Assembly: GCA_902556505.1 (NCBI GenBank)
Contig: CACDWM010000003.1
Location: 1 to 64,000, forward strand
Length of the DNA: 64,000 bases
Origin: an uncultured Pelagibacteraceae bacterium
GTDB lineage: Bacteria > Pseudomonadota > Alphaproteobacteria > Pelagibacterales > Pelagibacteraceae
Direction of reading: 5' to 3'
Positions 8,375 through 17,171 of this stretch are shown here, in pieces; position 1 is the stretch's first letter, and each line of letters starts with the position of its first letter. The position numbers and the translations under genes were made by a program. The notes under the pieces were generated by a model that was given only the letters and a program-made list of their open reading frames with translations, was not told where the DNA came from and ran no database searches.

Positions 8375-9279
8375 TTAAGATTTTTCTGGTACCAATCAAA
8401 TGTTTTTTTTATTGCATCTTCAAATTTAGTGAAATGAAATTTTTTTAATTTTAATTCTTTCATAACTTTAAGATTTGAAACATAAACCTCTTTTACCTCA
8501 CCGTCATTAAATTTTCTTTTTTTAATTTTGATATTAGGGTTAATATTATTTAATATTTTTAAATAATGATTAATAGAATTAGATTTAGGTGACGAGATAT
8601 TATATGTTCCACTTTTTGCTTTAAACAATTTAATAATTATTTTTGTTAAATCCTCAACAAATATAAAGTTTCTAACTTGTTTTCCATTACCAAAAATACT
8701 AATTACATCGTTTGATAACGCTCTTATAATGGAATTATGGATTAAGCTTTTTTTATGTATTGAGTATGGACCAAAAACATTTGAAAATCTTAAATGAATT
8801 ATTCTACACTTTAAATTTTTTGATAATATTTTTGAGTAATCTTCATTAAATTTTTTAGTTAACCCATAAATTGAAACAGGTAGTGTAGGTGATTTTTCAT
8901 TAGATATTTTCGATGTATTTCCGTAAATTGCCCCCGCAGTAGAAGCATTCATAAAAACTTTACATTTAGATGTTTTTAACGATTCAAGAATATTGGCGTA
9001 AGTAATAATATTATTTTTTACTGAGTAAATTGGTTTATTTAAAGATTCAATTACCCCAGTTTGAGATGCTAAATTTAAAATAACCTCATAGTTAATAAAT
9101 ATTTTTTTTAACTTATTTATATCTGATAAATTATTTTTTATTATTTTACATTTGATAAATTTCAAATTATTTTTAATAGTGTAATTGTCTAATATAGTAA
9201 TTTGATAATTTCTTTTTTTTAGTTCTTTGAATAAATTTGTCCCAATAAATCCTAAACCTCCGATAATTAAAATTTTCAT
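8371..9279 (-). CDS. NAD-dependent epimerase/dehydratase (UDP-glucose 4-epimerase-like)
   Basis: Extended SDR of 302 residues. GGLGFIGTNLFKEL (residues 7-20) is the NAD-binding fingerprint, MNASTAGAIYGN carries the catalytic serine/threonine region and SIYGLTKKFNE provides YxxxK. HLRFSNVFGP is the conserved Arg-Asn-Gly motif, and FGNGKQVRNFIFVEDL is the substrate-binding loop of the GalE-like group. Likely substrate: a UDP-linked sugar such as UDP-glucose, UDP-GlcNAc or a uronate. It is transcribed against its neighbours together with the Wzz-like gene (ATGA overlap), forming a two-gene minus-strand unit. Confidence 0.82.
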   Translation of the reverse strand: MKILIIGGLGFIGTNLFKELKKRNYQITILDNYTIKNNLKFIKCKIIKNNLSDINKLKKIFINYEVILNLASQTGVIESLNKPIYSVKNNIITYANILESLKTSKCKVFMNASTAGAIYGNTSKISNEKSPTLPVSIYGLTKKFNEDYSKILSKNLKCRIIHLRFSNVFGPYSIHKKSLIHNSIIRALSNDVISIFGNGKQVRNFIFVEDLTKIIIKLFKAKSGTYNISSPKSNSINHYLKILNNINPNIKIKKRKFNDGEVKEVYVSNLKVMKELKLKKFHFTKFEDAIKKTFDWYQKNLN

Positions 9280-10040
9280 TTATTGTTACTGAAATTAGAA
9301 TTTAATGTTTGTATTAGTATACCAACTAAAATAGAAAAAAATAAAGCTAATATAAAATGAAATTGATTATTATTTATAATTTTAGTTTTTTTAGATACAT
9401 ATAATCTCGTTACATTATTTTCTTTTTTTAACAATTCAATTGTCTTAGCTAATTGTTTTGATTTTAATTTATTAAAATTTTTTTGTGATGAGTATCTTTC
9501 AAGATAATTAATTAGATCTAAGATAATAATTTTATTGGCATCAATAAATATTTCTTTAACTTTATTATCTAATTCTTTAAAATCATTTCCATAAACATTT
9601 ACGTTAAATTCATGTTGCAGACCTGCTGTATTCCATTTATTTTCAAAATAACCAAAATTAGATTTTTCTTCTCCAGCAATATAAAAATTTTCATTAAACA
9701 TTGTATCAACAATCGATATGTAATGATAAAAAATAGTCAAGGGTGATAAAGCTTGCCGAGAAAAACTATCATCAGCAACACTTATTTCTCGTGAGCCTTT
9801 TTCGTCTACTAATTTTAATTCAACGTCTGAGTATAAAAAAAGTTTCGAAAAACTAATGTAGCTTATTGGAACTATTCTTATATGTTGCTCGTATTTAAAA
9901 CTGTTTATTTTGCTGGAATTAAGGAATAAAATCCCAACTAAAATTAAAAATATTATACTTGAATGCAAAAAAATTTTTTTTTTTCGATTTTTTAGAAAAG
10001 CAAAATATTCAATAAAATTTAAATTTTCGTTATTTTTCAT
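9276..10040 (-). CDS. Wzz-like chain-length determinant protein
   Basis: A 254-residue protein with one transmembrane helix near residues 23-40 and a second near 227-246, separated by a mostly polar periplasmic region with a helical lysine-rich stretch just before the second helix. This two-helix topology and the N-terminal FIEYFAFLKNRKKKIFLH fit the polysaccharide co-polymerase (Wzz) family, which controls how many repeat units the Wzy polymerase joins. It is shorter than typical Wzz (about 320-370 residues) and the usual proline-rich motif by the second helix is not evident. It has no tyrosine-kinase domain. It begins a two-gene minus-strand operon, divergent from the sulfoquinovose synthase gene. 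Confidence 0.65.
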   Translation of the reverse strand: MKNNENLNFIEYFAFLKNRKKKIFLHSSIIFLILVGILFLNSSKINSFKYEQHIRIVPISYISFSKLFLYSDVELKLVDEKGSREISVADDSFSRQALSPLTIFYHYISIVDTMFNENFYIAGEEKSNFGYFENKWNTAGLQHEFNVNVYGNDFKELDNKVKEIFIDANKIIILDLINYLERYSSQKNFNKLKSKQLAKTIELLKKENNVTRLYVSKKTKIINNNQFHFILALFFSILVGILIQTLNSNFSNNK

Positions 10041-10107
10041 AAATATATTGCTAATTTAAATCAATAATATAATCAATTATAAATTTTAATAAAATTCTTA
10101 ATTATTT
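10041..10107. promoter_or_regulatory. divergent intergenic region
   Basis: Sixty-seven A/T-rich bases separate the minus-strand wzz-like gene from the plus-strand sqdB-like gene, so promoters for both must lie here or within the genes. TATAAT-like hexamers can be read around 10065-10085, but the base composition makes them uninformative. No operator-like inverted repeat stands out. Confidence 0.35.
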
Positions 10108-11268
10108 ATGAGAACACTTATCTTAGGAGGAGACGGTTTTTGCGGATGGGCTTCAGCACTTAGACTATCAAGAAAAGGTCATGATGTTTATATCGTTGAC
10201 AATTTATCAAGAAGAAAAATAGACAGAATTTTAAAAACCAAGTCTCTAACTCCTATCAAATCTATAAACCAAAGAATATACACTTGGAATAAAATTAATA
10301 AAAAAAAGATAAAATTTTACAATATTGATATTTCAAAAGATTTTAAGGGTCTCGATTATTTAATAAAAAAAATAAAACCTGATACCATTGTACATTTTGC
10401 CGAACAAAGATCTGCACCATATAGCATGAAGAGTATTGAGAGTAGAAATTATACTATAACTAATAATCTAATAACCAATAATAACGTTCTCTATTCAATT
10501 GCGAAAAATAACAAAAAGATACATTTAATTCATCTAGGTACGATGGGAGTTTATGGTTATGACTTTAGCAAGTATTTAATTCCTGAAGGTTACTATAAAG
10601 CTAAACTATTTATTAAAAGTAATGTAATAAATACTAAAATTCTTCATCCTGCATCCCCTGGTAGTATCTATCATTTAACAAAAGCCCAAGATGAACTACT
10701 TTTTCAATTTTATCAAAATATGTATGGATTAAAAATTACTGATTTACACCAAGGTGTTGTTTGGGGCACAAATACCAATGAAACCCTTTTACATAAGGAT
10801 TTGTGTAATAGATATGATTATGATGGCGACTATGGAACCGTTTTAAATAGATTTATAATGCAGGCTGCTCTTAAATTTCCATTAACCATTCATGGTAGTG
10901 GCAATCAAGTAAGACCATTTATAAATATAAATAATACCGCAGATTGTATTTTGTTAGCGTCTGAAAATAAAAAAAGATTTAACAAGGTAAATATTTTTAA
11001 TCAACTGACAGAAACTCATAGGTTGATAAATTTAGCTAAAAAAATTAGTTCGATAAGTAATTGTAAAATTCAACATCTAAAAAATCCAAGAATTGAAAAT
11101 GAAAACAATACCTTGATTGCTAAACCAATGGGATTAATTGAACTTGGATTAAAACCTATATATTTATCTAAAGATTTTTTAATAAAAGAAATTGAATTCG
11201 TAAAAAAATATTTGAAAAGAGCTGACAAAAAAAAAATATTAGCAAAAAGTAAGTGGAAAATAAATTAA
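10108..11268 (+). CDS. sqdB: UDP-sulfoquinovose synthase
   Basis: Converts UDP-glucose plus sulfite to UDP-sulfoquinovose, using NAD. The sequence follows plant SQD1 and bacterial SqdB closely: GGDGFCGWASALRLS (residues 8-22) is the family-specific Rossmann motif, HFAEQRSAPYSMKS (near 99) is the active-site signature that sets this group apart from ordinary epimerases, HLGTMGVYG contains the catalytic Thr region, and YHLTKAQDE supplies YxxxK. DLHQGVVWG, FNQLTETH and LGLKPIYLSKD are also matched. Length 386 is normal. The neighbours are polysaccharide genes rather than the lipid transferase SqdX, so the product may feed a sulfonated glycan rather than, or in addition to, sulfolipid. Confidence 0.93.
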   Translation: MRTLILGGDGFCGWASALRLSRKGHDVYIVDNLSRRKIDRILKTKSLTPIKSINQRIYTWNKINKKKIKFYNIDISKDFKGLDYLIKKIKPDTIVHFAEQRSAPYSMKSIESRNYTITNNLITNNNVLYSIAKNNKKIHLIHLGTMGVYGYDFSKYLIPEGYYKAKLFIKSNVINTKILHPASPGSIYHLTKAQDELLFQFYQNMYGLKITDLHQGVVWGTNTNETLLHKDLCNRYDYDGDYGTVLNRFIMQAALKFPLTIHGSGNQVRPFININNTADCILLASENKKRFNKVNIFNQLTETHRLINLAKKISSISNCKIQHLKNPRIENENNTLIAKPMGLIELGLKPIYLSKDFLIKEIEFVKKYLKRADKKKILAKSKWKIN

Positions 11269-11285
11269 TTAAAATAGTTCTATAA

Positions 11286-12377
11286 ATGAACTTCTATCTA
11301 ATATCAAATTCTTATAAATCTTTTTATTTGTTTCGTAGAGAAATTATAAATGAACTTTCAAAAAAATATAATGTTATTTTAATTGCAAATGAAGATAGGT
11401 ATTTAAAATATTTTAATAAAAAGTATGAGTGCCACTATTTAAACAATTTGTTCAACAATAAGAATATATTTTATAATTTAATTTTAGTTTTTAAAATATT
11501 ATCAATTTTTATTAGAAAAAAACCTAATGTTGTTCAAACTTATACAATTCACCCAAATTTGTTATGCATTCCTATTGCAAAAATATTTTTTTCTAAAACA
11601 TCAGCAATGATAACAGGGATGGGTGCCACATCTGTTAGTAAAAATTTAATTTTAAAAAGAATAATCGATATTTTTTATAAATTTTCTTTTTTATTTTGTG
11701 ATCATATTATTTATGTAAATGAACATGATAAAAAATATTTCTATAATAATCTCAAAATAAAAGTAAAAAACACAAATATTTACGGTGCAGGGGTAAAAAA
11801 AGTTAAAAATATTGTAACTAAAGATATTTTATTTCATAAATATAGTCTAGGTTCAACTTTTAATATCGTTTTTATAGGAAGATTAATTCAAGAAAAAGGT
11901 ATTTTGGATGCGATTAAAATATTTAAATTACTTAAGATTGCAAATAAAAGATTAATTATAGTTGGAGATCTAGATGCTAGAGGTTTTTCAGTTTCAATTG
12001 ATAAAAAAATTTTTAAATACCCAGGTATAATATTTGTAGGTGAAATTCTAAATACAGATAATATTTATAAGTTTGCAGATATTTTTATATTACCATCAAT
12101 TACCGAAGGTATGCCAACATCCCTAATGGAGGCTATTATGAATGATGTAGTAACTATTTCTTATAAAATTCCTGGCGTAGATGATTTAATTAAAAATAAA
12201 ATTAATGGAATAAAATTAAAAAAATATTCTATTAACTCTGCAGTAAATGAAATTCATAAAATCCATAAATCAAAAATATATAGAAAATTTTTGATAAATA
12301 ATTCAGAAAAGTTAAAATCTAAAATAGATAGAAATATTGTCGTAAAAAAAGTTCTTAGAATATATGAGCAATTCTAA
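11286..12377 (+). CDS. GT4 family glycosyltransferase (CapM/PglA-like)
   Basis: GT-B fold retaining glycosyltransferase of 363 residues. The N-terminal domain has the FYLISNSYKSFYLFRRE opening and the MITGMGATSVS segment typical of CapM/PglA-type transferases that act on undecaprenyl-diphosphate sugars. The C-terminal domain has VFIGRLIQEKGILDAI and the EX7E motif in PSITEGMPTSLMEAIMN. It follows the sqdB-like gene by 17 bases and overlaps the next gene by 14, so the product of UDP-sulfoquinovose synthase is a plausible donor. It does not look like the sulfolipid synthase SqdX. Donor assignment is inference. Confidence 0.85.
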   Translation: MNFYLISNSYKSFYLFRREIINELSKKYNVILIANEDRYLKYFNKKYECHYLNNLFNNKNIFYNLILVFKILSIFIRKKPNVVQTYTIHPNLLCIPIAKIFFSKTSAMITGMGATSVSKNLILKRIIDIFYKFSFLFCDHIIYVNEHDKKYFYNNLKIKVKNTNIYGAGVKKVKNIVTKDILFHKYSLGSTFNIVFIGRLIQEKGILDAIKIFKLLKIANKRLIIVGDLDARGFSVSIDKKIFKYPGIIFVGEILNTDNIYKFADIFILPSITEGMPTSLMEAIMNDVVTISYKIPGVDDLIKNKINGIKLKKYSINSAVNEIHKIHKSKIYRKFLINNSEKLKSKIDRNIVVKKVLRIYEQF

Positions 12378-13617
12378 ATTTGAAGAAAATGTAAACGATA
12401 AATTATTAAATATTTATAAAATATTAATACTAATTTTTCCTATTTTAATTGTAAGTGGAAATTTTATTTCGAATGGAGTTGTAGTTTTATCTTTTCCAAT
12501 AATTTTTTATATTATTTTAACTAGAAAAAAAACAAATTTTTTTTTAAATAATGAAGTTTTATTAGTCCTTTTAGTATTTCTATATTTCTTATTGTCGTCA
12601 ATAATCTCAAAAAATATTTACTCAATTGAATATTCATCAAGATATTTAAGATTTTTTACATTTATCCTTGTTGTTTATTATTTTTTAAAACTTGACGAGA
12701 AATTTGAAAAAAAATTTCTCAAATTATTTAATTTACTTTTTTTCATTCTTTTAATAGACGGTTTTTATCAATATTTAAATGGATCAAATTTTTTAGGAAT
12801 TGAAAAAAAAGTAGATCATAGAATAAGTGGACTTTTTGGTGATGAACTTATTCTTGGAAGTTTTATTTCTAAGTATATTTTTGTTTTTTTTATCTATTAT
12901 TTTTTTTTCAAAAAAAATAATAAATTTATTTTCTTATTTTTTTTAATTTCCTTGATTGCGTTAACTTACATAAGTGGTGAAAGAGTTGCTTTTTTTTCTA
13001 TTATTGTTTTTTCGACATTAGCTTTGTTAAAATTTGCTAAATTTAAAGAATTATTTATATTTTTTTTATTTTTAGTGTCTATTTTAATTATGATTACTAT
13101 TAAAGACTCAACAACTAGAGAAAGAATGATAACTGAAACCCTTAAACAAACAAAATTCCTTAAAGAGTGGAAGAATCCCAAGAAGATATTGTTTTATTCA
13201 GATGATCATAACGCTCATTACCAAAGTGCATATTTAATGTTTAAGAAGGGGAATTATAAGCATAAGTTATTTGGTAGAGGTTTTAAGTCATTTAGAACTA
13301 ATTGTTCAAAAAAAATGTTTTGTGATACTCCTGGAGGGTGCTGCTCCACACATCCTCATAATGTATTTTTTCAAGTAATTTCTGAAACAGGTTTGATAGG
13401 TTTTGCGATTTATTTATATTTCTTTTTAAATTTGCTAAGAAATATTGTTATCACATACTTAAAAAAAATTAATAAACCAAAGTTTTTTTTAATTAATTTA
13501 TCTCTTTTTGTTAATTTACTTCCAATTGTGCCGTCTGGTAATATATTTGGAAGCTTCATGTCATTCAACTTTGCAATATTAATTAGTTATTATATTTACT
13601 TAAAACAAAATGAATAA
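12364..13617 (+). CDS. O-antigen ligase/polymerase (WaaL/Wzy_C family), copy 1
   Basis: Polytopic membrane protein of 417 residues with about ten to twelve spans. It carries the Wzy_C hallmark, a large periplasmic loop (about residues 245-330) that ends in STHPHNVFFQVISETGLIGF; the HPHN histidine and following Glu are typical of WaaL-type ligases. Earlier motifs YSSRYLRFF and SGERVAFF contain the arginines expected to contact the undecaprenyl pyrophosphate donor. It is clearly paralogous to the protein at 19334-20635 (shared GDE/NDE..LGS, GER and CSTHPHN motifs). Role: joining finished glycan to lipid A-core or another acceptor, or polymerising repeat units. Confidence 0.82.
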   Translation: MSNSKFEENVNDKLLNIYKILILIFPILIVSGNFISNGVVVLSFPIIFYIILTRKKTNFFLNNEVLLVLLVFLYFLLSSIISKNIYSIEYSSRYLRFFTFILVVYYFLKLDEKFEKKFLKLFNLLFFILLIDGFYQYLNGSNFLGIEKKVDHRISGLFGDELILGSFISKYIFVFFIYYFFFKKNNKFIFLFFLISLIALTYISGERVAFFSIIVFSTLALLKFAKFKELFIFFLFLVSILIMITIKDSTTRERMITETLKQTKFLKEWKNPKKILFYSDDHNAHYQSAYLMFKKGNYKHKLFGRGFKSFRTNCSKKMFCDTPGGCCSTHPHNVFFQVISETGLIGFAIYLYFFLNLLRNIVITYLKKINKPKFFLINLSLFVNLLPIVPSGNIFGSFMSFNFAILISYYIYLKQNE

Positions 13618-14620
13618 TTTTTTATTTATATCAACTTTATTTATTATTATTAATTTTATAATTATATATTTTTTTGAGAAAAATTATAATTTAATAAATA
13701 TCTACGACAATCCAATTGCTGAAATAAAATCTCACTCAAAAAAAATGCCAATTTATGGAGGTATTTTATTTTATATTAATTTTGTTATATTTTTCTTTTT
13801 AGATATATCTTTTTTGAAGTTGTTTTTTTTAGAATTTGACAGATTTTCAATATCATTCTTTATCTGTTTAACTTTTATATTTTTAGTTGGAATCATAGAT
13901 GATAAAAATAATTTAAACCCTTTAAATAAATCAATTTGTATAATTTTATTTTCCTCAATTTTATTATTATTAAATAATAATTTAATTGTTTCTGAATTAA
14001 AATTAGACTTAATAGATAAAATTTATTTTTACAATTTTTCTTTTTTATTTAACTTAATATGTATTTTCTTATTTGTTAATGCTTACAATATGTTAGATGG
14101 TGAAAATCTTAATATTGCTGGTTTTAATTTTTTTATTTTATTATTCTTATTTTACAAAACGTCATTTAATTTGATGTTTTTAATTTTTATTATTTCAAAT
14201 ATTTTTTTTTCAATTCAAAATTATAGAAATTTAACCTTTTTTGGTAATAATGGATCTCATTTTTTTAGTTTTTTTCTATCAATTATTTTAATTTATTGTT
14301 TTAAATATTTCGATTCAATTAATGAAGAAGATATTATACTAGTTTTAATTTTTCCTGTTGCAGAGTTGTTAAGACTTTTTTTTATGAGAATTTATAAAAA
14401 TAAAAGTCCATTCGTTGGAGACAAAAATCACTTTCATCATTTAAGTACAAAAATTTTTGGTAAATTGAGAGGAATAATTTTTTGTCAATTTTTTATTGCC
14501 TTATCTCTCTTTTTAGATTTTATATTACAATTATATTTATGGTATATTGTGACTATTTTCTTTGTATCTTATTTTGTAACAATTTATTTAATGAACATAA
14601 TTATAAAAAAACAACAATAA
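13610..14620 (+). CDS. WecA/MraY-family undecaprenyl-phosphate sugar-1-phosphate transferase
   Basis: Initiates a lipid-linked glycan by moving a sugar-1-phosphate (commonly GlcNAc- or QuiNAc-type) from a UDP donor onto undecaprenyl phosphate. The diagnostic polyprenyl-transferase motifs are all present: GIIDDKNNL (Mg-binding DD, near residue 100), NAYNMLDGEN (NxxNxxDG, near 156), and DKNHFHHL (the HxHH-type motif, near 275). About ten transmembrane spans over 336 residues. It overlaps the upstream ligase by eight bases. It is the only initiating transferase seen in the window, so the glycans built here are probably started by this enzyme. The sugar specificity is not readable from sequence. 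Confidence 0.9.
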   Translation: MNNFLFISTLFIIINFIIIYFFEKNYNLINIYDNPIAEIKSHSKKMPIYGGILFYINFVIFFFLDISFLKLFFLEFDRFSISFFICLTFIFLVGIIDDKNNLNPLNKSICIILFSSILLLLNNNLIVSELKLDLIDKIYFYNFSFLFNLICIFLFVNAYNMLDGENLNIAGFNFFILLFLFYKTSFNLMFLIFIISNIFFSIQNYRNLTFFGNNGSHFFSFFLSIILIYCFKYFDSINEEDIILVLIFPVAELLRLFFMRIYKNKSPFVGDKNHFHHLSTKIFGKLRGIIFCQFFIALSLFLDFILQLYLWYIVTIFFVSYFVTIYLMNIIIKKQQ

Positions 14621-14632
14621 AATTAAAATAAT

Positions 14633-15382
14633 TTGCAAAATAAAAATAAAAAAAAAATTGCCTCTATATTAAGTTCTGTTTTTAGTAAAAAAAATATAGG
14701 AAATAGGATATTTACTTACCATTCTATTAATTACAAAAAAAATAATCTAACTTCTAATTTATATCAATTAAATCCAAAGCTATTTTTTGATCAAATGAAT
14801 TATTTGATAAATAATAAATCAAATTTTAATAAAATATCTCAATTTGATAACTTGAAATCTAATTTTCTAATAACTTTTGATGATGGATATAAGAATCTTA
14901 AAATTAATGATATAATTAGTTTTTTAAATAAAAATAAAATTCACTGCATAATATTTGTATGTCCTGAATTTGTAAATTCTAATAATAAATACTATCTCAA
15001 TAAAAATGATTTATTAGAAATTTGTCAAAGTAAGTATATTGATATAGGATCACATTCCTATCAGCATAAAAAACTTACCGAATTGAAATATAAAGATCTA
15101 AATTTTCAATTAGATTTTAGCAAAAAATGGTTAGAGGATTTATTATCAAAGCCAGTCAAATCTATTGCTTATCCTTTTGGAGCTTTTAATGAAAGAGTAA
15201 TTAAATCTGTAGAAAGTGCTGGGTACGATTATGGCTTCACTACTAGATTTAATTTTTATGATAAAATAAATGAAAAATTTAAGATACCTAGAATAGATAT
15301 ATGGAATAATGATGATTTAAAAACCTTTAGAAGAAAAGAGGAAGGCAGATGGAATTGGATGAAATTTTTTTCAAAGTATTAA
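14633..15382 (+). CDS. polysaccharide deacetylase (NodB/CE4 family)
   Basis: Carbohydrate esterase family 4 protein that removes N-acetyl groups from amino sugars. Motif 1 LITFDDGYKNL (near residue 80) gives the catalytic Asp and metal-binding Asp; motif 2 IGSHSYQHKKL (near 140) gives the two metal-binding histidines; motif 3 AYPFGAFNERV (near 180) is also present. The start codon is TTG, 12 bases after the preceding stop. At 249 residues it is a bare catalytic domain without signal peptide, so it likely acts on a cytoplasmic or membrane-bound intermediate, for instance to trim the first sugar added by the adjacent WecA-like enzyme. Confidence 0.88.
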   Translation: MQNKNKKKIASILSSVFSKKNIGNRIFTYHSINYKKNNLTSNLYQLNPKLFFDQMNYLINNKSNFNKISQFDNLKSNFLITFDDGYKNLKINDIISFLNKNKIHCIIFVCPEFVNSNNKYYLNKNDLLEICQSKYIDIGSHSYQHKKLTELKYKDLNFQLDFSKKWLEDLLSKPVKSIAYPFGAFNERVIKSVESAGYDYGFTTRFNFYDKINEKFKIPRIDIWNNDDLKTFRRKEEGRWNWMKFFSKY

Positions 15383-15450
15383 ATTTTTTATACTAAAACA
15401 TTATTTGTTTTTTTTATCATTTTAGTCTACTAAATGTATATTTTATATTT
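15383..15450. promoter_or_regulatory. intergenic gap, probable promoter for the 15451 gene
   Basis: Sixty-eight A/T-rich bases separate two plus-strand transcription units where neighbours mostly overlap, which suggests a new promoter. TATATT/TATACT-like hexamers occur at 15391-15396 and near 15436, but no -35 partner is convincing. Confidence 0.3.
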
Positions 15451-16458
15451 ATGCATGTTTTCATCACAGGTATTGCTGGATTTTTAGGTTCACACTTAGC
15501 ACAAAGATGTTTAGAGCTTGGTCACAAGGTTTCAGGATGTGATAATTTAGTTGGCGGAAATTTAGACAATATAAATGAATTAAATGTAAAATTTTACAAA
15601 GCAAATTGTGAAAATCTTGATGAAATGACAAAAATAATGGTAGGTACTGATGTTTTATGTCATGCAGCTGCATATGCTCACGAAGGTTTATCAAACGTAT
15701 CACCAAATTTAATTTGCCAAAATAATGTAGTTGGCTCAACTTCAGTATTTACTGCAGCAATTAGAAATCATGTTAAAAGAATTGTTTTTTGTTCTTCTAT
15801 GGCCAGATATGGAAAAATTAAAGCACCTTTTGAAGAAAATAATGATCCAAAACCAGTAGACCCATATGGAGTTTCAAAACTAGCAGCAGAAAATATATTA
15901 AAAATATTATCTTCAACATATAAATTTGAATATAATATTGCCATACCACACAACATTATTGGTACAAAACAAAAATATGATGATGCCTTTAGGAATGTTG
16001 CATCAATTATGATTAATCTGATTTTGCAAGATCGTAAACCTATAATTTATGGAGATGGAAATCAAAAGCGATGTTTTTCTGATATTTATGACTGTATAAA
16101 TTGTATTGAAAAATTATTATTTGATAAAAATATTTTTTCAGAAACAGTCAATATTGGACCAGATGAGGAATTTATTACTATAAATCAACTTTTTGAAAAA
16201 ATATCCAATAAACTTCAATTTAATAAAGGACCTGAGTATCATAGTAGTAGACCTAATGAGGTTTTTGAAGCTTTGTGTTCTTCAGATAAAGCAAGAAAAT
16301 TACTTGGATATAAAACAACGAAAACTTTAGATCAATCATTAGACGACATGATTAGTTATATAAAAAAAAAAGGACCTAAAAAGTTTGAATATAATTATGA
16401 AATTGAGATCGAAAATGAGAAAGTAATACCTCAAACTTGGAAGAATAGAATCTTTTAA
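15451..16458 (+). CDS. NAD-dependent epimerase (UDP-sugar 4-epimerase-like)
   Basis: Extended SDR of 335 residues. GIAGFLGSHLAQRC (residues 7-20) is the NAD fingerprint, DVLCHAAAYAHEG fits the central motif, CSSMARYG carries the catalytic serine region and DPYGVSKLAAEN the YxxxK pair. GDGNQKRCFSDIYDC and NIGPDEEFITI are the GalE-like C-terminal substrate motifs. It starts after a 68-base gap, so it may head its own unit with the sugar nucleotidyltransferase and dehydratase that follow. Its composition is less lysine-rich and its DNA less A-rich than neighbouring island genes, closer to core genes, which hints at a different age or stronger constraint. Substrate unknown. Confidence 0.83.
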   Translation: MHVFITGIAGFLGSHLAQRCLELGHKVSGCDNLVGGNLDNINELNVKFYKANCENLDEMTKIMVGTDVLCHAAAYAHEGLSNVSPNLICQNNVVGSTSVFTAAIRNHVKRIVFCSSMARYGKIKAPFEENNDPKPVDPYGVSKLAAENILKILSSTYKFEYNIAIPHNIIGTKQKYDDAFRNVASIMINLILQDRKPIIYGDGNQKRCFSDIYDCINCIEKLLFDKNIFSETVNIGPDEEFITINQLFEKISNKLQFNKGPEYHSSRPNEVFEALCSSDKARKLLGYKTTKTLDQSLDDMISYIKKKGPKKFEYNYEIEIENEKVIPQTWKNRIF

Positions 16459-16467
16459 TTAAAAATT

Positions 16468-17166
16468 ATGTATAAAAAATTTAAGAAAGACTTAACAGTA
16501 ATTGTTTTATGTGGTGGCAAAGGAAAAAGACTTTACCCCTTAACTAAAAATATTCCAAAACCACTTATTAAAATTAAAAATAAACCTATTTTAAAATATA
16601 TTATTGATCATCTTAAGAGTTATGAAATTAAAAATTTTATAATTGCAACAGGTTATAAACACAAATTATTTACAAAATTTGTTAAAAAGCTAAATGTAAG
16701 TGATTTTAATTTTAGAATTGTTAATTCAGGGATTAATGTTGATATAATAAAGAGAATAAAAGATTGCTCAAAAAAAATTAATAAAAATATTTTAGTCTGC
16801 TATGGTGATACTTTAGTTGATTTGAATATAAATAATTTAATTTCATTTTATAATAAAAATAAAAATAAGATTGTATTTTCCTCTTACACTTTAAAATCAC
16901 AATATGGGATAATTAAAATTGGAAAAAAAGGCAAAGTTTTATCTTTTAATGAAAAACCTGATTTAGGGATGTATTTTAATATTGGATATTTTTTGTTTGA
17001 TAAAAAAAATATTATAAAAATGAAAAAATATACTAAATTTGAAAAATTTTTAGAAAGTAGATCAATACAAAAAGATTTGAGGAGTTATATTCACTACGGA
17101 AAACACATAACTATAAATACATTAAGTGAACTAAGTGATGCAAAACTAAATTTAAAAAATATCTAA
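16468..17166 (+). CDS. sugar-1-phosphate nucleotidyltransferase
   Basis: A 232-residue GT-A-like nucleotidyltransferase. The signature VIVLCGGKGKRLYPLT (residues 11-26) binds the nucleotide triphosphate, NIPKPLIKI carries the phosphate-contacting Lys, and CYGDTLVDLN near residue 112 is the metal-binding region. It resembles both rfbF-type cytidylyltransferases and RmlA/HddC-like proteins; because the next gene is like CDP-glucose 4,6-dehydratase, a CDP- or GDP-linked sugar is the likeliest product. It lies 9 bases after the epimerase and 5 before the dehydratase. It lacks an acyltransferase (left-handed beta helix) domain, so it is not GlmU-like. Confidence 0.8.
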   Translation: MYKKFKKDLTVIVLCGGKGKRLYPLTKNIPKPLIKIKNKPILKYIIDHLKSYEIKNFIIATGYKHKLFTKFVKKLNVSDFNFRIVNSGINVDIIKRIKDCSKKINKNILVCYGDTLVDLNINNLISFYNKNKNKIVFSSYTLKSQYGIIKIGKKGKVLSFNEKPDLGMYFNIGYFLFDKKNIIKMKKYTKFEKFLESRSIQKDLRSYIHYGKHITINTLSELSDAKLNLKNI

Positions 17167-17171
17167 TTAGT

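Noticed and set aside
11286-12377. GT4 next to sqdB considered as sulfolipid synthase SqdX
   Set aside because: Its N-terminus and the MITGMGATSVS segment are like CapM/PglA-type undecaprenyl-linked transferases and lack the SqdX opening motifs.
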